A stretch of DNA of 64,000 nucleotides from Trebonia sp963773105 (GTDB lineage: Bacteria > Actinomycetota > Actinomycetes > Streptosporangiales > Streptosporangiaceae). How positions within the stretch are numbered: position 1 is the first letter of the stretch; each line of letters opens with the position of its first letter. Below the pieces are notes generated by a model. The model saw nothing but the letters and a program-made list of their open reading frames with translations, ran no database searches and had not been told where the DNA came from. Positions 17,421-25,789 of this stretch are shown here, piece after piece. The position numbers and the translations under genes were made by a program. The stretch is from the NCBI GenBank assembly GCA_963773105.1, contig CAVZAA010000001.1:124001-188000 (forward strand), written 5' to 3'.

Positions 17421-17761
17421 TTCTGGCTCCCTTCGTTGAGGATCTCGTCGACGGCGTCGCGGAAAAACCGCCACTGTTCCCTGAAGCTGGCGAGGGCTAG
17501 TTCTCCGTCCCGCGTGAGTCGGTAGTACCGGCGCGGCGGGCCGGCGGTTGACTCCCGCCACGACGTCTCGACCAGGCCGTTGCGCCGCAGGCGGGCGAGC
17601 AGCGGGTAGAGCGTCCCTTCGCTGGCGATGATCCGCCCCTTCGCCCCGAGCTCACGCGCCAGCTCGAACCCGTACTTTTCCCCCGTGGTGAGCAGGGCCA
17701 GGACGCAGTGCTCGGCCACGCCTCTGCGGACCTGGGCCAGCATGTCCTCGCCAAGTTCCAT
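17417..17761 (-). CDS. PadR family transcriptional regulator
   Basis: 114 aa from ATG 17761. The winged helix is clear: CVLALLTTGEKYGFELAREL (about 18-37), the recognition part IIASEGTLYPLLARLRRNGLV and the wing PPRRYYRLTRDGE, followed by a short dimerisation helix. PadR proteins repress adjacent genes and respond to small molecules. A GTACTGCAAGGTAC palindrome at 17762-17775 abuts the start and could be its operator. It is coupled to the HAAS gene. Confidence 0.85.
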   Translation of the reverse strand: MELGEDMLAQVRRGVAEHCVLALLTTGEKYGFELARELGAKGRIIASEGTLYPLLARLRRNGLVETSWRESTAGPPRRYYRLTRDGELALASFREQWRFFRDAVDEILNEGSQK

Positions 17762-17787
17762 GTACTGCAAGGTACCCGGTCGTCGAT

Positions 17788-18117
17788 AGGAAGGTCAATG
17801 TCGAGGAGGCCGGTGGTCAGGCGTTCATCGCCGGTGCCGATTGCTTCCGAGCAGGCGTCTTCTATCATCCGCTCGAGCAGCCCGACTACTCCGCTGGTGC
17901 GCCGGAACAGGTATTCCGGCATGTCGCCGGAGGTGAGCATGCCGGGCTCGGCGCGCGGGAGCCGGAGCTGGTCCTCGATCCCGGCGAGGTGCCTGATCCA
18001 GGCTTCGATGTCGCGCGGGGTGTCGTAGCGGAACGGGCCGAGGTCGGTCAGGTCGAAGCGCCGTTCGGTCTGGGTCTGGGCGTCGTCGGCGCCGCAGGCG
18101 AGGCCTGAAATCAATTC
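17788..18117 (-). pseudogene. Remnant of a TniB-like AAA ATPase (transposition helper)
   Basis: An open stretch encodes only the C-terminal third of a TniB/TnsC-type ATPase: RYDTPRDIEAWIRHLAG, LFRRTSGVVGLLERMIED and ACSEAIGTGDERLTTGLLDI, the lid-like helical region that follows the AAA core. There is no Walker A or B and no credible start; the reading frame runs on into padR sequence. This looks like scrap of an old Tn7/Tn5053-like element between padR and the VOC gene. Confidence 0.5.
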
Positions 18118-18230
18118 GACGCCGCCCGCCTCGCCCTGGTACGGTCGCGAGCTTGTCCGCACTGCGGGGAGTCCATGAGATCCGCGTGCGGCCGCCCCGG
18201 CAGTTCCCGTGCTGAGAGCAGGTTTCTTCA

Positions 18231-18611
18231 ATGGCATGCCGTATCAGTGAGCTCGTGCTCAAGTGCCGCGACCTCGAGGCGCTGGCGCGGTTCTGGTGCG
18301 AGGTCCTGGACTTCATAGAGCTCGATCGCGAAGAGGAGACCTACATCGAGATAGGTCCGCGCGAGGGGTTCGGCGGCCCGCAGCCGACCATCTTCCTCAT
18401 CCGCAACGACGAGCAGAAGCACGAGCGTGCTCGGCTGCACGTCGACCTCAACCCCACCGACCGCGATCAAGACGCCGAGCTCGAGCGCCTGCTGGCGGCC
18501 GGGGCCAAGCTGGTCGACATCGGTCAGCCTGCGGAGGCGTCCTGGCACGTACTCGCCGATCCCGAGGGCAACGAGTTCTGCCTGCTCAGGACCCGCCTCG
18601 ACTCGCTCTGA
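18231..18611 (+). CDS. VOC (glyoxalase/bleomycin-resistance fold) protein
   Basis: 126 aa from ATG 18231. It shows one VOC module: ISELVLKCRDLEALARFWCEVL at the start, HVDLNPTDRDQDAELERLLA in the middle and the ending SWHVLADPEGNEFCLLR. Candidate metal ligands are H in LHVDL and E in NEFCLL. Such single-module proteins act as dimers, as dioxygenases, isomerases or drug-binding proteins; the substrate is not predictable. It stands alone between two transposon- or regulator-remnant regions. Confidence 0.82.
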   Translation: MACRISELVLKCRDLEALARFWCEVLDFIELDREEETYIEIGPREGFGGPQPTIFLIRNDEQKHERARLHVDLNPTDRDQDAELERLLAAGAKLVDIGQPAEASWHVLADPEGNEFCLLRTRLDSL

Positions 18612-18656
18612 CCGCCTGGCTCAGTCTTCGTGCGCGCTGATGGTGGAGTGGAGTCG

Positions 18657-18758
18657 CTATATCAGCGCCTGCATGCTGGCGAGTTCGCGGCGGAGCGCGC
18701 GGCGGCCTTCGGCGGTGACCGTGGCCCAGGTCCTTGGCCGCCGGGGCGGGAACGCCCA
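18657..18758 (-). pseudogene. Fragment resembling the end of a PadR/MarR-type regulator
   Basis: A 33-codon open stretch ends in TWATVTAEGRRALRRELA and a stop. This is the wing-plus-helix ending seen in PadR or MarR-like regulators, but an in-frame stop immediately upstream removes the helix-turn-helix. No start or Shine-Dalgarno. Best read as a decayed fragment. Confidence 0.35.
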
Positions 18759-18872
18759 CTAGCCGGTGCGGGGGTCGGAGTGCCCGCCGCGCAGCAGGCC
18801 GGAGTGGCGGATGCCAACGCCGACCAAGATCAGCGTAACCGACATGCTCATGAGGCTGCGGATCAGGTCCAT
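18759..18872 (-). CDS. Possible 37-aa membrane peptide
   Basis: ATG 18872 has AGGA five bases upstream. The peptide begins MDLIRSLMSMSVTLILVGVG, a single hydrophobic helix, then a polar Gly/His/Arg tail. No family recognised. It could be a real small membrane peptide or the tail of a decayed gene; the region around it has no intact gene. The remaining sequence to 19103 holds the YCII promoter region and nothing else I can name. Confidence 0.3.
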   Translation of the reverse strand: MDLIRSLMSMSVTLILVGVGIRHSGLLRGGHSDPRTG

Positions 18873-19103
18873 GACGTCCTGGTCGGCCAAGTGGCTCCCT
18901 CTCCCGGCGGCTTGACACCGGTAGCATCGGGGCCGCGGATCGACGCAGTCACTCCCGCCGCCGCGTCCGATTGAGCGACACCGCGGCGTACAAAATTTCG
19001 CCAAGAAATCTCAGCGGAGGGTGTCGGATCGAGGCAGCGGCGTTCGCAGTAGGGGTGAGAGGCGGCCCGAGGGGGCGGCCTGACGACGACAGGAGATGTT
19101 CCG

Positions 19104-19430
19104 ATGGCGCAGTATCTGATGTCCGTGCTCACCGACTCGCCCGAATTGGCCACCGAGGACGAGATGGCCGCGATCGATGTCTTCAACGAGCAGCTCGTGA
19201 CCGACGGCCACTGGGTCTTCGCCGGCGGCCTGACCGTGCCTGATGTCGCCACCGTAGTCGACGGCCGAGAACGGGAGGCGGTGTTCACCGACGGGCCCTA
19301 CCTGGAGTCGAAGGAGTACATCATCGGCTTCTGGGTCATCACGGCGCCCGATCTCGACGTGGCGCTCCGGCTCGCCGCCCAGGGGTCGAAGGCCTGCAAC
19401 CGGAGGGTCGAGCTGCGGCCGTTCCTGTAG
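19104..19430 (+). CDS. YCII/DGPF-domain protein, ECF42 partner
   Basis: 108 aa from ATG 19104 with AGGAG upstream. The protein is a single YCII-related ferredoxin-like domain with the signature AVFTDGPYLESKEYIIGFWV, in which DGP.(x)E/K gives the DGPF family its name. These small proteins are almost always encoded beside ECF42-type sigma factors, exactly as here (the sigma gene starts 2 bases after the stop). Their biochemical role is unknown. A TGTCGG at 19022 followed by CG-containing sequence may be the ECF promoter, but I cannot confirm the spacing. Confidence 0.88.
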   Translation: MAQYLMSVLTDSPELATEDEMAAIDVFNEQLVTDGHWVFAGGLTVPDVATVVDGREREAVFTDGPYLESKEYIIGFWVITAPDLDVALRLAAQGSKACNRRVELRPFL

Positions 19431-19432
19431 CG

Positions 19433-20650
19433 ATGACCGACGTCGGAGAGGTGCTCGCCCGGGCCCACCGCGAGCAGTGGGCCCGGGTGGTCGCGACCCT
19501 GGCCCGGCGCTACGGGGACCTTGACATCGCCGAGGAGATGGCCGCCGATGCGTTCGCGGCCGCCGTCGAGCGCTGGCCGGTCAACGGCGTCCCGCCGAGC
19601 CCCGGCGCCTGGCTCACCACCACCGCCGACCACAAGGCCATCGACCGGATCCGGCGCGAGAGCAAGCGCGGGGAAAAGTACAAGGAGGCGCTGATGCTGT
19701 CCGACGTCCCCGAGCCGCTCGGCGCCATCGACGACGACCGGCTCCGCCTCATCTTCACCTGCTGCCACCCTGCGCTCGCCATGGAGGCGCGGATCGCGCT
19801 GACCCTGCGGATGGTCGGCGGGCTCACCGTGGGTGAGATCGCCCGCGCGTTCCTGGTTCAGGAGACCGCCATGGGCCAGCGGATCACCCGCGCGAAGACA
19901 AAGATCAAGGCGGCCAAGATTCCCTATCGGGTACCGTCACGGGCGGACCTCGCGTCCCGGGTCACCGGGGTGCTCACGGTCCTCTACCTGATCTTCAACG
20001 AGGGCTACCTGGCCTCGGACCCCGGGAAGGAGGCGGTCCGGTGCGAGCTGACCGCCGAGGCGATCCGGCTGACCCGGCTGGTCCGCGAGCTGATGCCGGC
20101 CGACGGCGAGGTCGCCGGGCTGCTGGCGCTGATGCTCCTCACGGAGGCCCGCCGGGCCGCCCGGGTGTCGGCCAGCGGTGAGCTCGTCGCCCTTGGCGAG
20201 CAGGACCGCGGCGCCTGGGACCGCGCGCTGATCGCCGAGGGCCACGCCCTAGTGCGGGCGCGCCTCGCCTCCGGCCAGGCGCCGGGGCGGTACCAGATCC
20301 TCGCGGCGATCAACGCCGTCCACACCGACGCCCGCGACGTCCGCGACACCGACTGGTCGCAGGTCGTCGCGCTCTACGACCAGCTCGTCGGCCTCGACCC
20401 CTCGCCGATCGTGCGGCTCAACCGGGCGATCGCGGTCGCCGAGCTCGACGGCCCGGAGGTCGCGCTGGCGGAGGTGGACGGCCTGCCGCTTGAGGGCTAC
20501 CGCGTCTTCCACTCCACCCGCGCCGACCTGCTGCGCCGACTGGGCCGGAGCGAGGAGTCGCGGGCGGCGTACGACCGGGCCATCGGGCTGGCCGGCAACG
20601 CCGCCGAGACGTCGTACCTCATCCGTCGCCGCGGCCAGCTGGCCGGCTAG
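19433..20650 (+). CDS. ECF sigma factor, ECF42 type with C-terminal TPR-like extension
   Basis: 405 aa, far longer than a normal ECF (about 190). Region 2 is near residues 12-80 (IAEEMAADAFAAAVERWP), region 4 near 125-175 (LTLRMVGGLTVGEIARAFLV, MGQRITRAKTKI). The remainder (DUF6596 and a TPR-like end, YDQLVGLDPSPIVRLNRAIA) is the hallmark of the ECF42 group, where the extension is required for activity instead of an anti-sigma factor. It is coupled to the YCII protein gene and followed by a perfect hairpin, so the pair is a self-contained operon. Confidence 0.92.
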   Translation: MTDVGEVLARAHREQWARVVATLARRYGDLDIAEEMAADAFAAAVERWPVNGVPPSPGAWLTTTADHKAIDRIRRESKRGEKYKEALMLSDVPEPLGAIDDDRLRLIFTCCHPALAMEARIALTLRMVGGLTVGEIARAFLVQETAMGQRITRAKTKIKAAKIPYRVPSRADLASRVTGVLTVLYLIFNEGYLASDPGKEAVRCELTAEAIRLTRLVRELMPADGEVAGLLALMLLTEARRAARVSASGELVALGEQDRGAWDRALIAEGHALVRARLASGQAPGRYQILAAINAVHTDARDVRDTDWSQVVALYDQLVGLDPSPIVRLNRAIAVAELDGPEVALAEVDGLPLEGYRVFHSTRADLLRRLGRSEESRAAYDRAIGLAGNAAETSYLIRRRGQLAG

Positions 20651-20654
20651 CGAA

Positions 20655-20694
20655 CCGCGCCCGTTCCCGCGGCTGTACGCGGGAACGGGCGCGG
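20655..20694. terminator. Perfect 17-bp hairpin between sigma factor and GH16 genes
   Basis: 20655-20671 is exactly complementary to 20678-20694 with a six-base loop (GCTGTA). It starts four bases after the sigma factor stop and lies before the end of the convergent GH16 gene; it should terminate both. Confidence 0.88.
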
Positions 20695-20710
20695 AGCGGC
20701 CGGGTCCGGG

Positions 20711-22054
20711 TTACGGCAGGTGCCACTGCTGGTTGGAGGTGTCGGCGCAGGACCAGATCTGCAGCTGGGTGCCGGAGCCGCCGTAGCCGGTGTCGTCGAG
20801 GCACTTACCGGAGTTGGGGTTTAGTAGCTCGCCGTTGGACTGCGGGATGAAGACCTGCGCGCCGGTGCCGTTGCAGGTGTAGAGGTCGACGGTGGTGCCG
20901 TTAGCCGTGCCTGCCCCGTCGACGTCCATGCACTTGCCGAGCGCCTGCAGGGTGCTGCCCGCCTCCACGACGGTCCACTGCTGGGCGTTGGTGCCGTTGC
21001 AGGTGTACACCTGGACAGGCGTGAAGTTGGCGCTGTTCGCTCCCCTGACGTCGACGCACAGTCCCTCATAGCCGGTGATCGGCCCCGTGGTCCCGGTGCC
21101 GCCACCGCCACCGCCGCCGCCGCCGCCGCTGGTCGAGTACGCGGCGACGTAGGCGACGCTCATCGTGCCGCCGGATGCCGTGGAGCTGGTCGGCGTGGTG
21201 CAGTTGCAGACGCCGTTCGGGTAGCCGCCGCCCATGGCCAGGTCCAGGATTATCGACAGGTTGTGGTCGAACGCCGCCTGCCACGTCGCCGTGCCCACCT
21301 GGGCCTCGGTCGCGGTGAAGTACGCGCTGCCGTCCAGGTAGAACGTGATCGACTCGGCGGAGGTATTCGTCCGGTTGAGGATCATCGTGTAGGTGTGATA
21401 GCCGGACTGGCACCCCGAGCAGGCCCGCAGGCCGCTGCCGATACCGTTGGGCTCGTTGCACGGGCCGCCCGGATCGGTGCCGCAGTGCACGGTGCCTGAG
21501 AGCTCCGACAGCGAGTTGACGTCCTCCATGATGTCGATCTCGCCGTTCTCCGGCCACTGGCCGGGCCCGAGCATCCAGAAGGCCGGCCAGTAGCCCAGGC
21601 CGCCGGACGGCTGGTCGATCGAGGCGGTGACTTCCAGTTCGCCGCCCGCGGGCGCCCCCACGTTGGCGGACGTGGTCTGGACGCGGCCCGAGGTCCACGA
21701 ACTGCCGCTGCCGAGCGCGGTGATGTCGAGGTTGCCGTTGCCGTCGAGGTGGACGTTGCTGGTCGAGTTGGTCATCGTCTCGATCTCGCCGGTGCCGAAG
21801 CTAGAACCGGGCCCGGTGTCGTACATCCACTGGGAGTCGATGCCGGATCCGGCCCCGCCGTTGAAGTCGTCGCTGAAGACGGTCGACCAGCCCGATGGCG
21901 GGCCCGGGACCGCGGCGGATGCCATGGCGGCGGGCACTGCGAGGGCCGCCACCACGATGGCGGGCGCGATAAGTGCGAGCGCCAGCCTGCCTCTTGGGCG
22001 CCACCCGGTGGCGCGCTCGCGGATACGCATGACGCGTTGCGATATGCCGGGCAT
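20711..22054 (-). CDS. Secreted GH16 endo-glucanase with ricin-type lectin domain
   Basis: 447 aa from ATG 22054 (GGAGG five bases upstream). A basic n-region and hydrophobic helix (LALALIAPAIVVAALAVPAA) ending ASA form a Sec signal peptide. The GH16 beta-jelly-roll spans about residues 50-310 with the catalytic GEIDIMED (E172, D174, E177), as in beta-1,3-glucanases (laminarinases). A ten-glycine linker leads to a ricin-B beta-trefoil (CVDVRGANSANFTPVQVYTC, QQWTVVEAG, ending QQWHLP). Probably an exported fungal or plant beta-glucan hydrolase. An inverted repeat lies 33 bases upstream. Confidence 0.9.
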   Translation of the reverse strand: MPGISQRVMRIRERATGWRPRGRLALALIAPAIVVAALAVPAAMASAAVPGPPSGWSTVFSDDFNGGAGSGIDSQWMYDTGPGSSFGTGEIETMTNSTSNVHLDGNGNLDITALGSGSSWTSGRVQTTSANVGAPAGGELEVTASIDQPSGGLGYWPAFWMLGPGQWPENGEIDIMEDVNSLSELSGTVHCGTDPGGPCNEPNGIGSGLRACSGCQSGYHTYTMILNRTNTSAESITFYLDGSAYFTATEAQVGTATWQAAFDHNLSIILDLAMGGGYPNGVCNCTTPTSSTASGGTMSVAYVAAYSTSGGGGGGGGGGTGTTGPITGYEGLCVDVRGANSANFTPVQVYTCNGTNAQQWTVVEAGSTLQALGKCMDVDGAGTANGTTVDLYTCNGTGAQVFIPQSNGELLNPNSGKCLDDTGYGGSGTQLQIWSCADTSNQQWHLP

Positions 22055-22087
22055 ACCCGGCCTCCTTACCCCGCTCCCAGGGTCTAA

Positions 22088-22110
22088 CAAATAGGTAAGT
22101 TTCCTATTTG
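22088..22110. promoter_or_regulatory. Inverted repeat operator upstream of GH16 gene
   Basis: CAAATAGG and CCTATTTG flank TAAGTTT. The core AGGTAAGTTTCCT is one base off the TAGGAAAGTTTCCTA-type palindrome often seen before secreted glycosidase genes in actinobacteria (from memory). AACGTGAACG follows at about 22112 and recurs at 22167, which may be a second site. 22111-22405 otherwise contains no gene I can support. Confidence 0.5.
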
Positions 22111-22405
22111 CAACGTGAACGTAACGACGTGGGTTCGTTGCGTCAATCGCGATGACCGTTAAAAAAACGTGAACGACCAGTCATCATCACAGTCAAACTT
22201 CACGTTCCAGCAACTCGGCGACCTGGCTCCCCGTGTGCGCTGTGGTGGTTGGCCCAGCCGACCTTGAAGGAAACGGCGAGCAACACGCGGCCAACCAGAG
22301 AACTGGGCGAAGTCTGCGTTGGTGGCTGTCACCGTGACAGCGCTAAGGTCAGGCCACGTCGGCATGGCGCCGCCGCCCCCGTGGTGCCGGAGAAGGCCGC
22401 GCCCG

Positions 22406-22483
22406 GCAGATCTAAAGTATGCGCACCGCAAATCTAAGTGCCTCGTCCGGCAGATCTAAAGCGAGATGGCCGCAGATCTAAAG
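22406..22483 (+). repeat. Four 12-bp direct repeats at exact 22-bp spacing
   Basis: GCAGATCTAAAG occurs at 22406, 22450 and 22472; a variant GCAAATCTAAGT is at 22428. All four starts are exactly 22 bases apart, two helical turns, so a protein bound at each would lie on one face of the DNA. The spacers differ. A TACGAT -10-like hexamer (22491-22496) and the DUF4143 ATG (22504) follow directly, so the array occupies the promoter region. Confidence 0.8.
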
Positions 22484-22503
22484 CGAGAGTCTACGATAGT
22501 CCT

Positions 22504-23742
22504 ATGAAGATGACCGCTGACTACGTTCCGAGGCGAGCTGCGAAGCTCGTCTCGGAGGCGCTGGGCGACACCCGGGTGGTGATCATCAACGGAGCCCGGC
22601 AAGTTGGCAAGAGCACTCTCGCCGAACGGGTTCTCCATGCGGCGCCAAGGCAGCAGGCGCGGTTCCTCGATGATCCTCAGACCCGGTTGGCCGCGGAGAG
22701 CGATCCCGTCGGTTTCCTGGACTTTGATGGGCTGATGTTGATCGACGAGGTGCAGCGGGCGCCTGGACTGTGGCTGGCGATCAAGAACATCGTCGACAGA
22801 GATCCGAGGCCGGGAAGGTTCATACTGACGGGGTCCGCGCGCCTGCTTGCCTTGCAGAGCCTTCCTGACGCGCTACCAGGCCGGTCGGAGACCATCGAGC
22901 TCTGGCCGCTGTCCCAAGGGGAGATCGACGGCAATCCAGATGGTTTCGTGGACACGGTTTTTAGCGCCGATGGCGTGCTCTCCGCCGCCGGATTGCGGGT
23001 GCACCGCAGCGATTACCTAGCGCTCATTGCGCGGGGCGGCTATCCCACCGCAGTTCAGCGGGATGCCCCGAGGAGAAGGGATCGGTTCTTCTCCAGCTAC
23101 CTCGGCGACATCGTGGTCCGGGACATCAAGCAGGTCGCAGACATCGAGCGAGCTGCGGACATGCGCCGTCTGATCACGCTGCTGGCTGCCCGCTGCGGAA
23201 GCATGATGAACACGGCCAAGCTCGCAAGCGAGCTAACGATCACAGAACCCACCGTCCGCCGCTACATCCAGATCCTGGAAACGATATACCTCATTCAGCT
23301 GATCCCCGCCTGGTCCTCCGGGGCGACCAAACGCGTGACGCGTGCGCCGAAGCTGATGTTCGTGGACTCGGGCCTCGCAAGCTACCTGCAGACTCCTCGC
23401 GCCAGCGAGCAGTCGGGCGGGCTGATGGAAAACTTCGTGATGGGCGAACTCGCGCGGCAACTCACCTGGTCGGAAACCGCGGCGGCTCTGTATCACTATC
23501 ACGACCGTGATGGTCACGAGGTCGATGCGATCCTCGAGGACAATGGCGGGCGGGTGATAGGCATTGAGGTGAAGTCCGCGCAATCCGTGAGATCGGAGGA
23601 CCTGGTTGGCCTCCGGTACCTTAAGCAGAAGCTCGGTTCCCGGATGCACGCTGGCTACGTCCTGTACTGCGGCGCTGACTCGTTGAGCTTTGGCGACGGA
23701 CTGGGCTGCCTCCCCATCTCAGCACTGTGGACAACTGGGTAG
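22504..23742 (+). CDS. DUF4143 family AAA ATPase with PD-(D/E)XK-like C-terminus
   Basis: 412 aa from ATG 22504; no Shine-Dalgarno, and TACGAT eight bases upstream suggests a leaderless message. Walker A is INGARQVGKST (residues 29-39), Walker B LMLIDEVQRAP near 80, sensor LTGSARLLAL near 118. A winged-helix stretch (NTAKLASELTITEPTVRRYI near 240) precedes the C-terminal nuclease-like fold HEVDAILE...VIGIEVKSAQ (D..ExK). The family is widespread, laterally mobile and of unknown function, sometimes suspected in defence or DNA transactions. Codon use is less GC-biased than neighbours. Confidence 0.85.
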   Translation: MKMTADYVPRRAAKLVSEALGDTRVVIINGARQVGKSTLAERVLHAAPRQQARFLDDPQTRLAAESDPVGFLDFDGLMLIDEVQRAPGLWLAIKNIVDRDPRPGRFILTGSARLLALQSLPDALPGRSETIELWPLSQGEIDGNPDGFVDTVFSADGVLSAAGLRVHRSDYLALIARGGYPTAVQRDAPRRRDRFFSSYLGDIVVRDIKQVADIERAADMRRLITLLAARCGSMMNTAKLASELTITEPTVRRYIQILETIYLIQLIPAWSSGATKRVTRAPKLMFVDSGLASYLQTPRASEQSGGLMENFVMGELARQLTWSETAAALYHYHDRDGHEVDAILEDNGGRVIGIEVKSAQSVRSEDLVGLRYLKQKLGSRMHAGYVLYCGADSLSFGDGLGCLPISALWTTG

Positions 23743-23872
23743 CCGTTATTGTCCAATTATTTCCAACTGGGGCTGAAGGGCCCGTGCGCTACGCGAGTCC
23801 GGCAGCGGGCCTGGCCACCCCAGCCAGGACGAGCAGGCTGGCCGCCACGCCGGTCGCCCTGAGCACGATTAG

Positions 23873-23916
23873 ATCCATGGCGTTTGCGGGACTATTGCGC
23901 CGGAAACGCCATGGAT
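23873..23916. repeat. Palindromic element, copy A of a dispersed hairpin family
   Basis: ATCCATGGCGTTT at 23873-23885 pairs perfectly with AAACGCCATGGAT at 23904-23916. The right arm and the 20 bases after it (GGATTTCTAGTAGTTGATC) closely match the hairpin at 33256-33297 and its flank (GGATTTCGACTAGATGATC), so the two share ancestry. Confidence 0.55.
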
Positions 23917-23965
23917 TTCTAGTAGTTGATCTTCACGGCATTGCCCGATGGCCTGCCCCGCCAAG

Positions 23966-24010
23966 ATTGGGTGTATCTACCGTCAAATAGCACCGCTAAA
24001 TACACCCAAT
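23966..24010. repeat. 11-bp inverted repeat
   Basis: ATTGGGTGTAT at 23966-23976 is exactly complementary to 24000-24010, separated by 23 AT-rich bases. It could be a terminator for the truncated minus-strand gene beyond or the ends of a tiny element. No protein is encoded between the arms. Confidence 0.45.
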
Positions 24011-24160
24011 TATCCAGCTCAGCCCCACAGGAGCGACAGCACGCAGACGGCCGAGGACGACTGGGCTAGTAATGAGGCGACTGTGGCGGCCGTGGATAAG
24101 GCAGGCGGCGCGGACGCCGCGACCGGCCCGGGACCGGTCGGCCGCAGCGCCCACACCTAT

Positions 24161-25558
24161 TCAAAAGGTTATCCGGGCGTTGGCGAGCGCGTCGCCGCAT
24201 GGCCGCCTCGCCGCCTCGGCTCGTTCGCGAGCGGCGGGCGGAACCGGCGCCGGCCGGCCGAGTGCCGCCCAGTCGACCGAGGCCAGCCACACCTCCGTCG
24301 GCCGACTCGGCCGACTCGCCAAAGTCGCCGGACTGGCCGAAGTCGCCGGAGTCACCGGTGCCGGCGGAGTCGGCCAATGACCGCCCGCCGCCACGAAGGG
24401 CCGCAGACCCCCGTCCTCGCCGACGTCCCTGATCGGCGCGAGCGACCTCGCCACCCGGGTGCACCAGCTGGGGTCGGCGGCGTCCGCGCGGACGCCGCCG
24501 ACCGTGTCCGCCATCGTCTGCCGGACGCGCAGCCCGTCCCGGCCGAGCACCGCGACCGACTGGCATTCGGCCGGCAGCAGCCGCTCAGTGCGCTCGAGGC
24601 AGATGACGTAGACGCCGACCTGCGGTCCCTCGCCGAGCAGCCGGCTGATCCCTGGAAGCGAGCGCAGCCTGCGCCAGCCGTCAAGCACCACCACGATCCC
24701 CGCCCCTGGCCCGGCCCCCCGGTGCCCGTCGTGGACCCGCCTCGCTGCGATAATCGCCAGCAGCTCGGCCATCCGGGCGGTGACTGACTCGGCGTCATTG
24801 CCGAGCTGCGCGACGCAGCTGCCGCCTGGTCCCGGCCGGCAGTGCGGCAGCCAGCGCACCCACTCCCAGCCAGCGCGGCCTGAAGCGTCCGTGAGCAGGT
24901 AAATCCGCAGGTCATTGGGGCCGTGCAAGATGGCGGCCTGGGCCACCAGCCAACGCCCGAGCGCGCCGGCGATCAGCAGCAGCGGGCTCACCGCCGCCAT
25001 CGCCAGCAGATAGACCTGGTGCAGCAGCAACGCCAGCGCCAGGCCCACGACCAGCGGGAGAGCCGCCATCAGGAGGGACAGCGAACTGCGATCGGCCCCG
25101 GGCGGCGCGGCCGGCCGGGCGAACCCGTCGACCGGCCGAGACGACGGCGGCAGCGAGGTCGGCGGTTGTCGCGGCGGCCGCCTGAAATCCATCCCCGCGC
25201 CGTCCGGCGACGGACGCAGGTCCGCGGGCAAACCGCGCGCGAGGCCGCCCGCCACCACGCCGTCGACTAGGCCAGCGGGGTCGGAGACCACGCAGCCGTC
25301 CGGACGGCCGAGGCCGATCACGCAGCCGTCTCTGATCGGCGCCTCGGCCAGCGTAAGCCGCTGCCATATCCGCTGGTAATCGACGTAGAGCGAAACGCCA
25401 GAGGACGGGCGGGCAGGGGAGCGAGGCTCCCAGGCCCCGCGCGCGAACCGGTCAAGCTCGGCCGCGACGGCCGATATCGGAGTCGCCGGGTCGGCGTCGA
25501 GCACGATATCCGTCGACTGCCGGGTCGCGGGGGAGACCAACGTCACCAGCAACCGCAT
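24161..25558 (-). pseudogene. Truncated FtsK/SpoIIIE-type protein lacking all ATPase domains
   Basis: 465 aa from ATG 25558. The start (MRLLVTLVSPATRQSTDIVL) is the FHA/ubiquitin-like N-terminus of actinobacterial FtsK/SpoIIIE proteins, followed by two membrane helices (LLMAALPLVVGLALALLLHQ, LLAMAAVSPLLLIAGALG) and the cytosolic region up to SWCTRVARSLAPIRDVGED. In full-length relatives of 1,300-1,500 aa tandem ATPase domains follow; here the reading turns into low-complexity Pro/Ala/Thr and stops. No Walker motif exists. It is either a pseudogene or a stand-alone remnant of a type VII-like system; no WXG100 genes are near. Confidence 0.6.
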
Positions 25559-25789
25559 GAATCCCCCTGAACCCTGGCGCGCCGACTTTGATCGGCCTGC
25601 CACCCACTTGCACGGATGCCAAGATCGCCCGGTTCAAGGAAGTTCAAGGAATTTGCTACTGATTCATCACTAGTTGTTCAGCCAGAGAGGCGGGCGGCCC
25701 TCGCCTCCGGCGCCAGGCAATAGACTGGAGGCAGCCACTGTTCTAGTTGGCGCGGCCACGCACTTGCATGGCGCGATTCCCGATGTCGA

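Larger units (their letters stand above)
23743..24160. other. Gene-poor intergenic region with two hairpins
   Basis: 418 bases between the DUF4143 stop and the truncated FtsK-like gene. It contains two inverted repeats (listed separately) and one marginal minus-strand 29-codon frame at 23789-23878 (begins MDLIVLRATGVAASLLVLAG, one hydrophobic helix, no Shine-Dalgarno), which I do not call a gene. The rest shows nothing recognisable and may be old mobile-element debris. Confidence 0.5.

Noticed and set aside
18117..18231. N-terminal part of the TniB remnant as a full gene
   Set aside because: No Walker motifs or plausible start in this stretch.
22406..22503. CRISPR-like array
   Set aside because: Repeats of 12 bp with 10-bp spacers do not fit CRISPR; no cas gene; position is a promoter.
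23789..23878. 29-codon hydrophobic frame on the minus strand
   Set aside because: No Shine-Dalgarno and the ATG lies in a hairpin; too little to call a gene.
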